Shown here piece after piece: positions 1 to 5,230 of a stretch of 5,384 nt of DNA. The notes beneath the pieces are model-generated. The model saw only the letters and a program-made list of their open reading frames with translations, did not search any database and was not told the origin of the DNA. The stretch spans positions 1 through 5,384 of the forward strand of contig QMVM01000153.1 of NCBI GenBank assembly GCA_003661105.1, written 5' to 3'. The position numbers and the translations under genes are program-made. How positions within the stretch are numbered: the first letter of the stretch is position 1; each line of letters starts with the position of its first letter. The stretch is from Methanosarcinales archaeon. Its GTDB lineage: Archaea > Halobacteriota > Methanosarcinia > Methanosarcinales > Methanogasteraceae.

Positions 1-2
1 AA

Positions 3-71
3 GAAGTTGATATAGAAGTCGTGGTTGCAGATGTGGATGGTATCTTTAGGGAGAAGATTACTATCAGCTGA
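3..71 (+). CDS. C-terminal end of an unidentified protein (partial, cut by window edge)
   Basis: The only + frame open from the left edge runs for 22 codons and stops at TGA 69-71. It reads like a beta-strand-rich protein end (core IEVVVADVDGIF). The other two + frames close within 15 bases. Nothing in the tail names a family, so no function is given. It ends 278 bases before the radical SAM start, so there is no sign of a shared operon. It may be a chance open frame, because only 69 bases are visible. Confidence 0.4.
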   Translation, partial: EVDIEVVVADVDGIFREKITIS

Positions 72-309
72 GTTTGATAGGAGTGTCAGGTCTTCCTGAT
101 GCTCGATCTTGAACACATAATTTCGTATATACCACACAGCTCCCTGCAGGATAGTATTTCACATACGTGTTAGCATTGCCGCGGACAACCCCCCGCGAAT
201 GCAGACAGATATCCTGAACATTCGATTTGACCGTTCGCAGGCATTCGCAACCTCTGGCAGGGCTGTTGCGCCGCATGGTTTGGAGCGCAGATAACAGTCC
301 TGTCGGGTG

Positions 310-316
310 TATAATC
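310..316 (+). promoter_or_regulatory. Possible TATA box for the radical SAM gene
   Basis: TATAATC lies in otherwise GC-balanced DNA. Archaeal transcription usually starts about 25 bases downstream of the box, which would be near 337. That lies after GTG 307 and ATG 319 but 12 bases before ATG 349, so the box supports the 349 start. No clear BRE is seen upstream. It is a short AT-rich motif and could be chance. Confidence 0.3.
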
Positions 317-348
317 TTATGTGCAAACCAAACCAATATCCGGATAGG

Positions 349-1401
349 ATGGATGCAAGAATCAAAGCTATCCTTATAGCGGAGGGTTCGGTGGGCATCG
401 AGTCCGAACTGCTCGGCACCTCCAGGACTCTCGCGTCAGGGCTGTCAACCGCTGGGCCGGGCGCAGGGATCGGGTCGTTCTTCTTCAGATCGGGTAGGAG
501 TCGTGTTCGACTGGAGTACAAGAACGATCCCGATGCAACTCTCTTATTGCGGCGGATTGATAATGTTGGCGATACCCGCGTTGCTGCTGGCAATGGCAGC
601 GGCGATGATGATGTAATCATCTTTTACAAAGGCAGGGAACTTGTGCGCGGCAGAATCGAGCCTGCGCTGCTGCACTGCCCGGAGCAGGCATACATCACCT
701 TAAGCGAATCCTGCATCTTTAACTGTACGTTCTGCCCGGTCCCGAAACTTAGAGGTAGGACCAAAACCGCAGACGAGGTCTTGCGAATGGTAGCTGATGC
801 ATCCCGGACCGGCAACCTTCGTGCAATCTCTATCACATCAGGAATCGAGTGTTCGCCCGGAGAAGAGGTTACCCGGGCTGTCGATCTCGTAAAAACCCTC
901 ACAAAGTACAATCTGCCAATAGGAGTATCGGTATATCCGACCGGGGATTCATCCATCCGCCTGAAGGAGGCAGGCGCTGTTGAGATCAAGTACAATGTGG
1001 AGACTATGGACCGGGAGATCTTTGGACGTGCTTGCGCTGATATGGATCTCGATTTTGTGCTTGCCTCGCTAAAGGATGCTGTGGACATCTTTGGCAAGAA
1101 TCGGGTCTTCTCAAACTTCATTATCGGTCTGGGGGAGTCGGACGGAACTGTGAGGGATGGTGTGGAGGCGCTTGCGGGGCTTGGTGTAATTCCGATTCTG
1201 CGCGCGTTAAACCCGCATCCGCTCCGCCCTGATCTTATGGACGTTTGCCCGGATGCGGCACGTCCGGATGCCGATCGACTGCTCAGACTTGCCCAGTTCG
1301 AGCGCGAGGTACTGGATGCGCACGGGTTGCGGGCTGATGTAGCAGAGACGATGTGCCTGCCGTGCGGGGGATGTGATCTTGTGGTGCATTGGGATGTGTG
1401 A
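349..1401 (+). CDS. Radical SAM protein with C-terminal Cys cluster, archaeal, substrate unknown
   Basis: This 350-residue cytoplasmic enzyme uses a 4Fe-4S cluster and S-adenosylmethionine for radical chemistry. The canonical CxxxCxxC is CIFNCTFC (C122, C126, C129), inside SESCIFNCTFCPVP. The SAM-binding region follows (AISITSGIE), then a barrel with KYNVET and NFIIGLGES segments reminiscent of the biotin synthase-like branch. Biotin synthase and HydE carry the same CX3CX2C, whereas HmdB has CX5CX2C. About 110 residues before the motif form a separate N-terminal region. The C-terminus has a second cluster, CLPCGGC (C336, C339, C342), which may hold an auxiliary Fe-S centre; that is inference. 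Start: ATG 349 gives a natural MDARIKAILI helix. ATG 319 and GTG 307 are also in frame without a good Shine-Dalgarno. The next gene begins about 20-35 bases downstream behind a GGAGG, so co-transcription is likely. The substrate cannot be named. Confidence 0.85.
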   Translation: MDARIKAILIAEGSVGIESELLGTSRTLASGLSTAGPGAGIGSFFFRSGRSRVRLEYKNDPDATLLLRRIDNVGDTRVAAGNGSGDDDVIIFYKGRELVRGRIEPALLHCPEQAYITLSESCIFNCTFCPVPKLRGRTKTADEVLRMVADASRTGNLRAISITSGIECSPGEEVTRAVDLVKTLTKYNLPIGVSVYPTGDSSIRLKEAGAVEIKYNVETMDREIFGRACADMDLDFVLASLKDAVDIFGKNRVFSNFIIGLGESDGTVRDGVEALAGLGVIPILRALNPHPLRPDLMDVCPDAARPDADRLLRLAQFEREVLDAHGLRADVAETMCLPCGGCDLVVHWDV

Positions 1402-1434
1402 GATTAGGAGGGCAGGACCTTATGGCGAATGTAG

Positions 1435-1842
1435 ATGTATGCTACGGGAAAGATACTCACTATCACAAGACTGGCTTTACAGTCTCTTAAATTTGTAAAT
1501 ATCCCAATTGCTGGATATTTGATCAGAAAAAAACCACTCAAGAGGGTAAAAAGTTTCGATCCGAGACTGATAGATATAGCTTAGGCATCGGAGTCGATCC
1601 GGAGGTCGGAAAAATGTGCGGTAGGCAGGCGTGTATGCAGGGAACTACACAGAAATTCGGAATCCACAGAGTCGGTGTTCTCGAACGAACTGGATGAAGG
1701 AATGGTCAAATCCGGAAAAGCCAGATATGTTACAGAAAAAGAGGCAATAAACACATTAAAGGGATATCACGGCAAACCTTTGATCATATCAAGAGTTTCT
1801 GGCAGGTACATGGAGATCTGCCGTTCGCTGCCAGAGGTGTGA
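1435..1842 (+). pseudogene. Conserved-looking gene interrupted by an in-frame TAG (nonsense mutation or pyrrolysine codon)
   Basis: One + frame is open from ATG 1435 to TGA 1840-1842, apart from a single TAG at 1582-1584. Both sides read like one soluble protein: 49 residues ending FDPRLIDIA, the TAG, then 85 residues containing SEKCAVGRRVC, GKARYVTEKEAINTL and RVSGRYMEICRSLPEV. After the TGA the same frame continues with VYWRMGKCGIACLDW to a second TGA at 1888-1890, so the original end may be there. GGAGG at 1407-1411 fits ATG 1422 (different frame, 22 codons) better than ATG 1435, which suggests a small indel near the start. The position just after the radical SAM gene suggests a former operon partner. 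Read as a gene broken by one or two stops and perhaps a frameshift. The alternative is TAG read as pyrrolysine, which is less likely because two other genes here (3045-3638 and 4787-5011) end in TAG. Family not recognised. Confidence 0.6.
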
Positions 1843-1890
1843 GTGTACTGGAGGATGGGGAAGTGTGGAATTGCATGTCTGGATTGGTGA

Positions 1891-2202
1891 ACTTGCTGAG
1901 TCGACAAATTATGCAAAACAACATAAACAGCCAGGAAATACGATCGCTAAAGATACTGCTACTGCCGTTACTTCTCCAAAAGGAAATAATGTAAGACCTC
2001 AGTTAGGCCCACCAAGCAACGATAGGCATCGAACAAATGATCCTCGGTAATAGGTCGGTGGAGGCTCACTGGTACCAGAATAACTGAAATGTATCCGGCT
2101 CTGTCCCTCCAGCACTCTACCCAGATCCAGCCTGACGGATGTTAGACAACATAAATTCCATCGTAACGGTTAAACTTGAAGAGAGACATACGGAAAACTG
2201 TG
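1891..2202 (+). other. Gap with no supported gene
   Basis: No frame on either strand gives a convincing protein here. A GTG-started frame (1865-2050) is rich in T, N, P and K and resembles no family. A reverse frame over about 2170-2003 is open for roughly 50 codons but has no start or motif. An ATAAAT at 2151-2156 is the only promoter-like element and could serve the nucleotidyltransferase gene. No tRNA or long inverted repeat was seen. Confidence 0.5.
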
Positions 2203-2520
2203 ATGAAGGAGATTAGTGACATCATCAAGGAGTTTAAACTGGAAGTTAGGGAACTCTATGGCAAGAGGTTAAAGAATGTCATCCTCTACGGCTCTTATGC
2301 AAGGGGTGCAGCTACGGATGATTCTGATATTGATGTGGCTGTAGTTCTCGAAGGGGACATCTCACCAGGAAGAGAGATAGACCGGATGATAGATATCATC
2401 ACAGAGATGAATCTAAAACATAATATTTTAATATCAGTCTACCCCGTATCTGAAATAGATTATCTTACTTTGAAAAGCCCGTTACTCATGAACGTCCGAA
2501 AGGAAGGGGCGCCCATATAA
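2203..2520 (+). CDS. MNT-domain nucleotidyltransferase, MntA-type antitoxin
   Basis: This 105-residue minimal nucleotidyltransferase is a full-length single-domain member, of usual size for the family. The fingerprint is GSYARGAATDDSDIDV (residues 30-45), fitting the GSX10DXD pattern of MntA antitoxins, with G30, S31, D42 and D44 binding nucleotide and metal. The end, PLLMNVRKEGAPI, is typical of the family. Characterised MntA proteins add AMP to a HEPN-domain RNase toxin (HepT) and silence it. The usual HEPN gene follows here only as an 18-codon stump, so this is an orphan antitoxin. Start: ATG 2203 gives the usual MKEI-helix before VILYGSYARG. GTG 2200 and TTG 2176 lie in frame without a clear Shine-Dalgarno; TTG 2176 sits about 23 bases after an ATAAAT box and could be a leaderless start. 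It may still act on a HEPN protein encoded elsewhere. Confidence 0.85.
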   Translation: MKEISDIIKEFKLEVRELYGKRLKNVILYGSYARGAATDDSDIDVAVVLEGDISPGREIDRMIDIITEMNLKHNILISVYPVSEIDYLTLKSPLLMNVRKEGAPI

Positions 2521-2573
2521 GAGAGGCAGCATCCTTAATTGAGAGGGCGAAGAAATATCTTAAAAGTTCCTGA
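2517..2573 (+). pseudogene. Remnant of the HEPN (HepT-like) toxin gene, N-terminal stump only
   Basis: Overlapping the antitoxin stop, frame ATA-AGA-GAG reads IREAASLIERAKKYLKSS and then hits TGA 2571-2573. This matches the opening helix of HEPN partners of MNT proteins (MREEA..LIE.AK..LK type). An intact gene would run to about 110-140 codons and contain the catalytic RX4-6H motif. Here the start is ATA, as if ATG had changed by one base, and all sequence past the first helix, including the RNase active site, is missing. The position, right after an MNT gene and overlapping its stop, is the classic one. A toxin product is not expected. The match is short, so chance is possible but unlikely given the location. 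Confidence 0.6.
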
Positions 2574-2585
2574 ACATATAAAAAA

Positions 2586-2590
2586 GGAGG
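2586..2590 (+). promoter_or_regulatory. Shine-Dalgarno GGAGG of the small membrane protein gene
   Basis: GGAGG lies 9 bases before ATG 2600. An earlier ATG at 2592 is too close and stops after three codons, so this site decides the 2600 start. Confidence 0.7.
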
Positions 2591-2599
2591 CATGAACCA

Positions 2600-2839
2600 A
2601 TGAACAAAACATGGTGGATCGCAATCACGGGCACTCTGGCGCTTATCGCAGTATACGCCGTGATCGTGCTCTTGATGGTGAAACTGCTCTGGGCATGGAC
2701 GATCCCGGACATCTTCCCAGGAGCTGTTTCAGAGGGTCTGATAGCAGGGTCGATATCCTGGTACACCGCGTTTAAAATAGCTGTCTTCGTTGCAGTACTT
2801 GCCGGACTGGCAGGTGTGCGGCGGGGCAGGGAGTCGTAA
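2600..2839 (+). CDS. Small two-helix membrane protein, function unknown
   Basis: This 79-residue protein has two predicted transmembrane helices: about residues 6-30 (WIAITGTLALIAVYAVIVLL) and 54-73 (YTAFKIAVFVAVLAGLAG). A 20-residue polar or amphipathic link between them carries WAWTIPDIFPGAVSEGLIAG. The end is basic (RRGR), which places the C-terminus on the cytoplasmic side by the positive-inside rule, and the N-terminus then also inside. The WxWxxPDxFPGAV motif is distinctive and looks conserved rather than random, but I cannot tie it to a named family. No signal peptide is apparent apart from the first helix. Spacing to the genes on either side argues for its own transcript or readthrough from the antitoxin gene; the TATAAA at 2577 is too close to the ATG to be its promoter. 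The function is unknown. Confidence 0.75.
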   Translation: MNKTWWIAITGTLALIAVYAVIVLLMVKLLWAWTIPDIFPGAVSEGLIAGSISWYTAFKIAVFVAVLAGLAGVRRGRES

Positions 2840-2925
2840 CTTCGCGGCACCTGTGGCATCTCTCAAAACTATCACACAATCGAGGATTGAGGTTTCAGAA
2901 CGAAAGAATCACCAGTGATCTAACA

Positions 2926-2933
2926 CTTATATA
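2926..2933 (+). promoter_or_regulatory. TATA box upstream of the pRiA4b ORF-3 family gene
   Basis: CTTATATA matches the archaeal TATA-box consensus well. Start of transcription would fall near 2955, giving a leader of about 90 bases before ATG 3045. A perfect inverted repeat (2935-2956) lies between the box and the predicted start. Confidence 0.5.
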
Positions 2934-2934
2934 C

Positions 2935-2956
2935 ATGGAGAAATACACTTCTCCAT
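2935..2956. promoter_or_regulatory. Inverted repeat, candidate repressor operator
   Basis: ATGGAGAA (2935-2942) and TTCTCCAT (2949-2956) are perfect 8-base arms separated by 6 bases, with a further partial pairing of TATA (2928-2931) to TATA (2960-2963) outside a small internal mismatch. The position directly downstream of the TATA box and over the predicted start is where archaeal repressors commonly block polymerase. No T-tract follows, which argues against a terminator for the upstream gene. A leader hairpin in the RNA is an alternative. Confidence 0.45.
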
Positions 2957-3032
2957 AAGTATACCCACCACAGACATACCCAACAGGTTGTTGCAGTCGG
3001 GATGAAAGATCGCTGTGTGGTTATATCCAACA

Positions 3033-3037
3033 GGAGG
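3033..3037 (+). promoter_or_regulatory. Shine-Dalgarno GGAGG setting the start at 3045
   Basis: GGAGG sits 7 bases before ATG 3045 and makes this start far better than the in-frame GTG at 3015, which has no such site. Confidence 0.8.
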
Positions 3038-3044
3038 GAGCACA

Positions 3045-3638
3045 ATGAAAAAGAAATTTGATCAGGTGTATCAGTTCAAGATCACGCTTGCGGGTGCTAA
3101 ACCACCGATCTGGCGGCGAATACATGTCCCGGAGACCTACACATTCTGGGATCTGCATGTCGCGATCCAGGACGCTATGGGCTGGGGAGATGGTCATCTC
3201 CACGAATTCAAAATGATCGATCCGTCAACTGGTTCAGAGGTGTGTATAGGGATCCCGGGTGAAGACTTTGGCGAAAAAATCCTTCCGGAGCATAGACGAA
3301 AGATAGCCAAATATTTTTCTATGGAGAATCGATCGGCAGGATATGTATATGATTTCGGTGATAACTGGGAACATGAGGTACAACTGGAGAAGATACTTCC
3401 AAGAGAAAAGGGTGCCACATATCCGACATGCATCAAGGGAAGGAGGGCATGTCCCCCTGAAGATTGTGGCGGGTTATGGGGCTATGTTGACATCTTGGAA
3501 GCACTGGAAGACCCTGACAATGAGGAGACTGAAGAACTGCTGGACTGGGTTGGCGAAGACTTCGATCCCGAACATTTCGACACCGCGGAGGTCAGCTTTA
3601 GCGATCCTGCTAAACGCTTCAAATTTGTGTTTGGGTAG
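3045..3638 (+). CDS. Plasmid pRiA4b ORF-3 family protein (MM3350-like)
   Basis: This 197-residue soluble protein belongs to the pRiA4b ORF-3 family (Pfam PRiA4_ORF3), which has a solved structure from Methanosarcina mazei (MM3350) but no firm biochemical role. Family hallmarks appear in order: YQFKITLAGAKPPIWRRI (residues 9-26), TFWDLHVAIQDAMGWGDGHLHEF (33-55), YVYDFGDNWEHEVQLE (100-115), and YPTCIKGRRACPPEDCGG (126-143) with C129, C136 and C141. The last third is very acidic (EDPDNEETEELLDW). The length is normal for a complete member. The start at 3045 is fixed by GGAGG 7 bases upstream. The gene ends with TAG, 46 bases before the CRISPR-like repeats. The leader carries a TATA box and palindrome, so regulation at the promoter is likely. 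Members are often found in mobile or accessory DNA, which fits this neighbourhood. Confidence 0.92.
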   Translation: MKKKFDQVYQFKITLAGAKPPIWRRIHVPETYTFWDLHVAIQDAMGWGDGHLHEFKMIDPSTGSEVCIGIPGEDFGEKILPEHRRKIAKYFSMENRSAGYVYDFGDNWEHEVQLEKILPREKGATYPTCIKGRRACPPEDCGGLWGYVDILEALEDPDNEETEELLDWVGEDFDPEHFDTAEVSFSDPAKRFKFVFG

Positions 3639-3684
3639 AAGATACACGACCACATGGACCGCGAAATACCGGCGCACCACCAAA

Positions 3685-3868
3685 CATCCAACTCCGGTCT
3701 CCAGTTGAAACCAAGGGGTTGGGCTGACAGCATTCACATCGAAAGTATTGCATCTCACCCAACTCCGGTCTCCAGTTGAAACCAAGGGGTCGGGCTGACA
3801 GCATTCACATCGAAAGTATTGCATCTCACCCAACTCCGGTCTCCAGTTGAAACCAAGGGGTCGGGCTG
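3685..3868 (+). CRISPR. Small CRISPR-like array: three repeats, two identical spacers
   Basis: A 42-base block recurs at 3685-3726, 3756-3797 and 3827-3868, exactly 71 bases apart, with two single-base differences in the first copy (T for C at 3687, T for C at 3720). The 29-base stretches between (3727-3755 and 3798-3826) are identical. CRISPR-like traits: the block contains an inverted repeat CAACT...AGTTG (first copy 3689-3693 and 3703-3707) followed by GAAAC, like the GTTGAAAC or ATTGAAAC 3' handle of many archaeal repeats. If the repeat ends at that handle (3711), it is about 24 bases and the spacer about 47. Against: both spacers are the same and no cas genes are in the window. It may be an array remnant with a duplicated unit or a minisatellite. 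Confidence 0.45.
3685..3868. repeat. Tandem direct repeat, 71-bp period, about 2.6 copies
   Basis: The period and near-identity are visible directly whatever the CRISPR interpretation. The repeats lie wholly between the stop of the gene ending at 3638 and the kinase start at 4011. They create several long reverse frames with repeating PLGFNWRPELG and VSTGDRSW segments, which are artefacts. The flanks also resemble each other loosely (GCACCACCAAACA before, GCACCCACCACAAACA after). Confidence 0.95.
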
Positions 3869-3973
3869 CACCCACCACAAACACCAGAACCAAAAAAACA
3901 ATCCGGACGATCAGACTCTACACTACACCATCTCACAGGCAAGCACACATACCATTCAAGCAAGCATACAAAA

Positions 3974-3980
3974 CTTAAAT
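3974..3980 (+). promoter_or_regulatory. Probable TATA box of the isopentenyl phosphate kinase gene
   Basis: CTTAAAT lies 31-37 bases before ATG 4011. With the usual archaeal spacing, transcription would start near 4003, giving a leader of about 8 bases. No Shine-Dalgarno precedes the ATG, which fits a near-leaderless mRNA. Confidence 0.4.
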
Positions 3981-4010
3981 CAGCCGACAACCACAAGATA
4001 CACTTCACCA

Positions 4011-4790
4011 ATGCCACCCACCATCCTCAAGATTGGAGGTAGCGTCCTCACAGAGAAGACCGACACCCCGACACCGAAACCATCCGCAATTAAGAGGTGC
4101 GCCGCAGAGATCGCATCGTGTCATCCGTCAGCAGACAACCCGCTGATCCTGATTCACGGCGCGGGATCGTTTGGGCATCCGCAGGCAAAAAAGCACGATT
4201 CGCCGGATGGATTCACCAATTCCGGGATAATCGAGATCCACCGATCCGTAACATTGCTAAACGAACTTGTTGTCGATGCATTGATCGAAAGTAACGTCCC
4301 GGCGGCAACCGTGCATCCGTTCGGCTGCACCGTGGCAGATGCCGCACGTATCAGTGAGATGCAGACCGCTCCGATCGCGCTGATGCTTGCCTGCGGCATC
4401 GTGCCTGTGCTGCATGGCGATGTGGTGATGGATAGCAAGCTTGGAGCATCGATCATATCAGGCGACCAGATCGTGCCGTATCTTGCAACGCAGTTTGGCG
4501 CGTCGCGCATCGGATTCGGGACTGCAGTCGATGGCGTGATCGCAGATGGCAGCGTGGTTCCGGAGATCACACCAGGGACGTTTGAGGCGGTGCGATCCCA
4601 TATACATGGCTCGGAGGGCACCGATGTGACCGGCGGGATGTTTGGAAAGGTTCGCGAACTGCTCGGGATCGATATCGATTCGTACATATTCAGTGCGGTA
4701 AAGCCGGGTATGATCGCGGGATTCTTGTCTGGCGAAGAACCCGGGACGAGGATAACGAAGACAGGGAATCGCCCCCGGCGCCTGCCGTGA
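4011..4790 (+). CDS. Isopentenyl phosphate kinase
   Basis: This 259-residue cytoplasmic kinase of the amino acid kinase fold phosphorylates isopentenyl phosphate with ATP to isopentenyl diphosphate, the last step of the archaeal mevalonate pathway that feeds ether lipids. Motifs: ILKIGGSVLTEK (residues 5-16) with the ATP-phosphate lysine K7; HGAGSFGHP (49-57) with H55 at the family's catalytic histidine position; GIVPVLHGDVVMD (129-141); SIISGDQIVPYLA (147-159); TDVTGGMFGKV (204-214). Length is normal. The end, GTRI, is where relatives usually finish; 11 further basic residues (TKTGNRPRRLP) are extra. Start: ATG 4011 begins exactly at the conserved strand; the open frame reaching back to 3819 only translates the repeats. 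The stop overlaps the next GTG by 4 bases (GTGA). No mevalonate kinase or IPP isomerase gene is adjacent in this window, unlike in many archaea. Confidence 0.93.
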   Translation: MPPTILKIGGSVLTEKTDTPTPKPSAIKRCAAEIASCHPSADNPLILIHGAGSFGHPQAKKHDSPDGFTNSGIIEIHRSVTLLNELVVDALIESNVPAATVHPFGCTVADAARISEMQTAPIALMLACGIVPVLHGDVVMDSKLGASIISGDQIVPYLATQFGASRIGFGTAVDGVIADGSVVPEITPGTFEAVRSHIHGSEGTDVTGGMFGKVRELLGIDIDSYIFSAVKPGMIAGFLSGEEPGTRITKTGNRPRRLP

Positions 4791-5011
4791 CCGCGACGAA
4801 AGCATCGTCAACATCGGCAAACGCGATCGCGACAGTTGCGCCGCCAGGCGAGCGCGTGACGCCAGCGGCAACAAAGAGACCAGCGGCAACAAAGGCGACT
4901 ACACCGGCGGCGGCAGAGACTGCGAAGAAGGGTGCGCCCCGCTTCACCGCGACATTCGTGATCGCAGGGATGCTTGCAGTCGCTTACGCGATGATGCGGC
5001 GCAGGACGTAG
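4787..5011 (+). CDS. Thr/Ala-rich protein with C-terminal membrane anchor, surface-protein (PGF-CTERM-like) tail, likely fragment
   Basis: GTG 4787 overlaps the kinase stop as GTGA and opens a 74-residue frame ending TAG. Residues 1-48 are almost only A, T, S, P and K (VTPAATKRPAATKATTPAAA), like the glycosylated stalk of archaeal S-layer proteins. Residues 51-74 are PRF, a hydrophobic helix and RRRT (AGMLAVAYAMMRRRT), closely resembling the archaeal PGF-CTERM sorting tail, with PRF in place of PGF. A real surface protein would have a signal peptide and a large ectodomain; neither is present. So this is either the stranded end of a surface-protein gene joined to the kinase by a rearrangement, or a small tail-anchored protein translated by coupling. 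The same frame stays open for at least 40 codons upstream inside the kinase gene, so no sharp fusion point can be read. The terminator follows 25 bases later. Confidence 0.6.
   Translation: MTATKASSTSANAIATVAPPGERVTPAATKRPAATKATTPAAAETAKKGAPRFTATFVIAGMLAVAYAMMRRRT
4862..4894 (+). repeat. Short in-frame direct repeat encoding PAATK
   Basis: CCAGCGGCAACAAAG occurs at 4862-4876 and again at 4880-4894, an 18-base step, so the protein repeats PAATKR/PAATKA. Such repeats expand stalk regions of surface proteins by slippage. Confidence 0.75.
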
Positions 5012-5035
5012 GCGGCAGTACAGGCGATGACGGAG

Positions 5036-5071
5036 GAAGGGAGCACTTCCCTTCACTGTCTTTCTTTTTTT
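5036..5071 (+). terminator. Hairpin plus T-tract terminator
   Basis: GAAGGGA (5036-5042) pairs with TCCCTTC (5048-5054) across a 5-base loop, followed by the T-rich stretch TCTTTCTTTTTTT (5059-5071). It lies 25 bases after the stop of the small surface-anchor ORF and should end the kinase transcript. Archaea often terminate at T-tracts alone, so the stem may be secondary. Confidence 0.7.
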
Positions 5072-5230
5072 GGAGGAATCTTCGCGGTTGCAGCGAGTAT
5101 GGTCAGGTCATCGAATGGAGAACTGTTTCTTCTCATTGATCGGGTGTATTCACCTGGATTTTGAAGGTATCGCTGGAAATTATGGAAACAGCCCATCACT
5201 TTCTTCGACCCTCAGATGTAACCACATATT

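Noticed and set aside
64..336. Reverse 90-residue ORF in the first intergenic region
   Set aside because: No recognisable motif, and it spans the likely promoter of the radical SAM gene; a short + frame in the same place (about 122-281) is equally unconvincing.
1614..1697. 27-codon ORF behind a GGAGGTC Shine-Dalgarno-like site
   Set aside because: It lies in a different frame inside the TAG-interrupted gene, whose frame is far longer and more protein-like.
1865..2050. GTG-started 61-residue ORF
   Set aside because: Composition is T/N/P/K-rich with no motif, and it overlaps the end of the interrupted gene in another frame. The GGAGG near 1850 is the only support.
3343..3708. 121-residue + frame inside the pRiA4b ORF-3 gene
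   Set aside because: Out-of-frame shadow of a gene with clear family motifs; W/R/T-rich and without homology-like features.
3474..3893. Long reverse-strand frames with repeated PLGFNWRPELG and VSTGDRSW segments
   Set aside because: They are translations of the 71-bp repeats and the antisense of the pRiA4b ORF-3 gene; repetition follows the DNA period.
3819..4010. 64-residue N-terminal extension of the kinase
   Set aside because: It is open but translates repeat DNA and a Q/T/H-rich leader; the conserved kinase start and a TATA box place the true start at 4011.
4154..4687. Reverse 177-residue ORF
   Set aside because: Exact antisense shadow of the isopentenyl phosphate kinase gene, with Ser/Thr/Pro-rich composition typical of such shadows.
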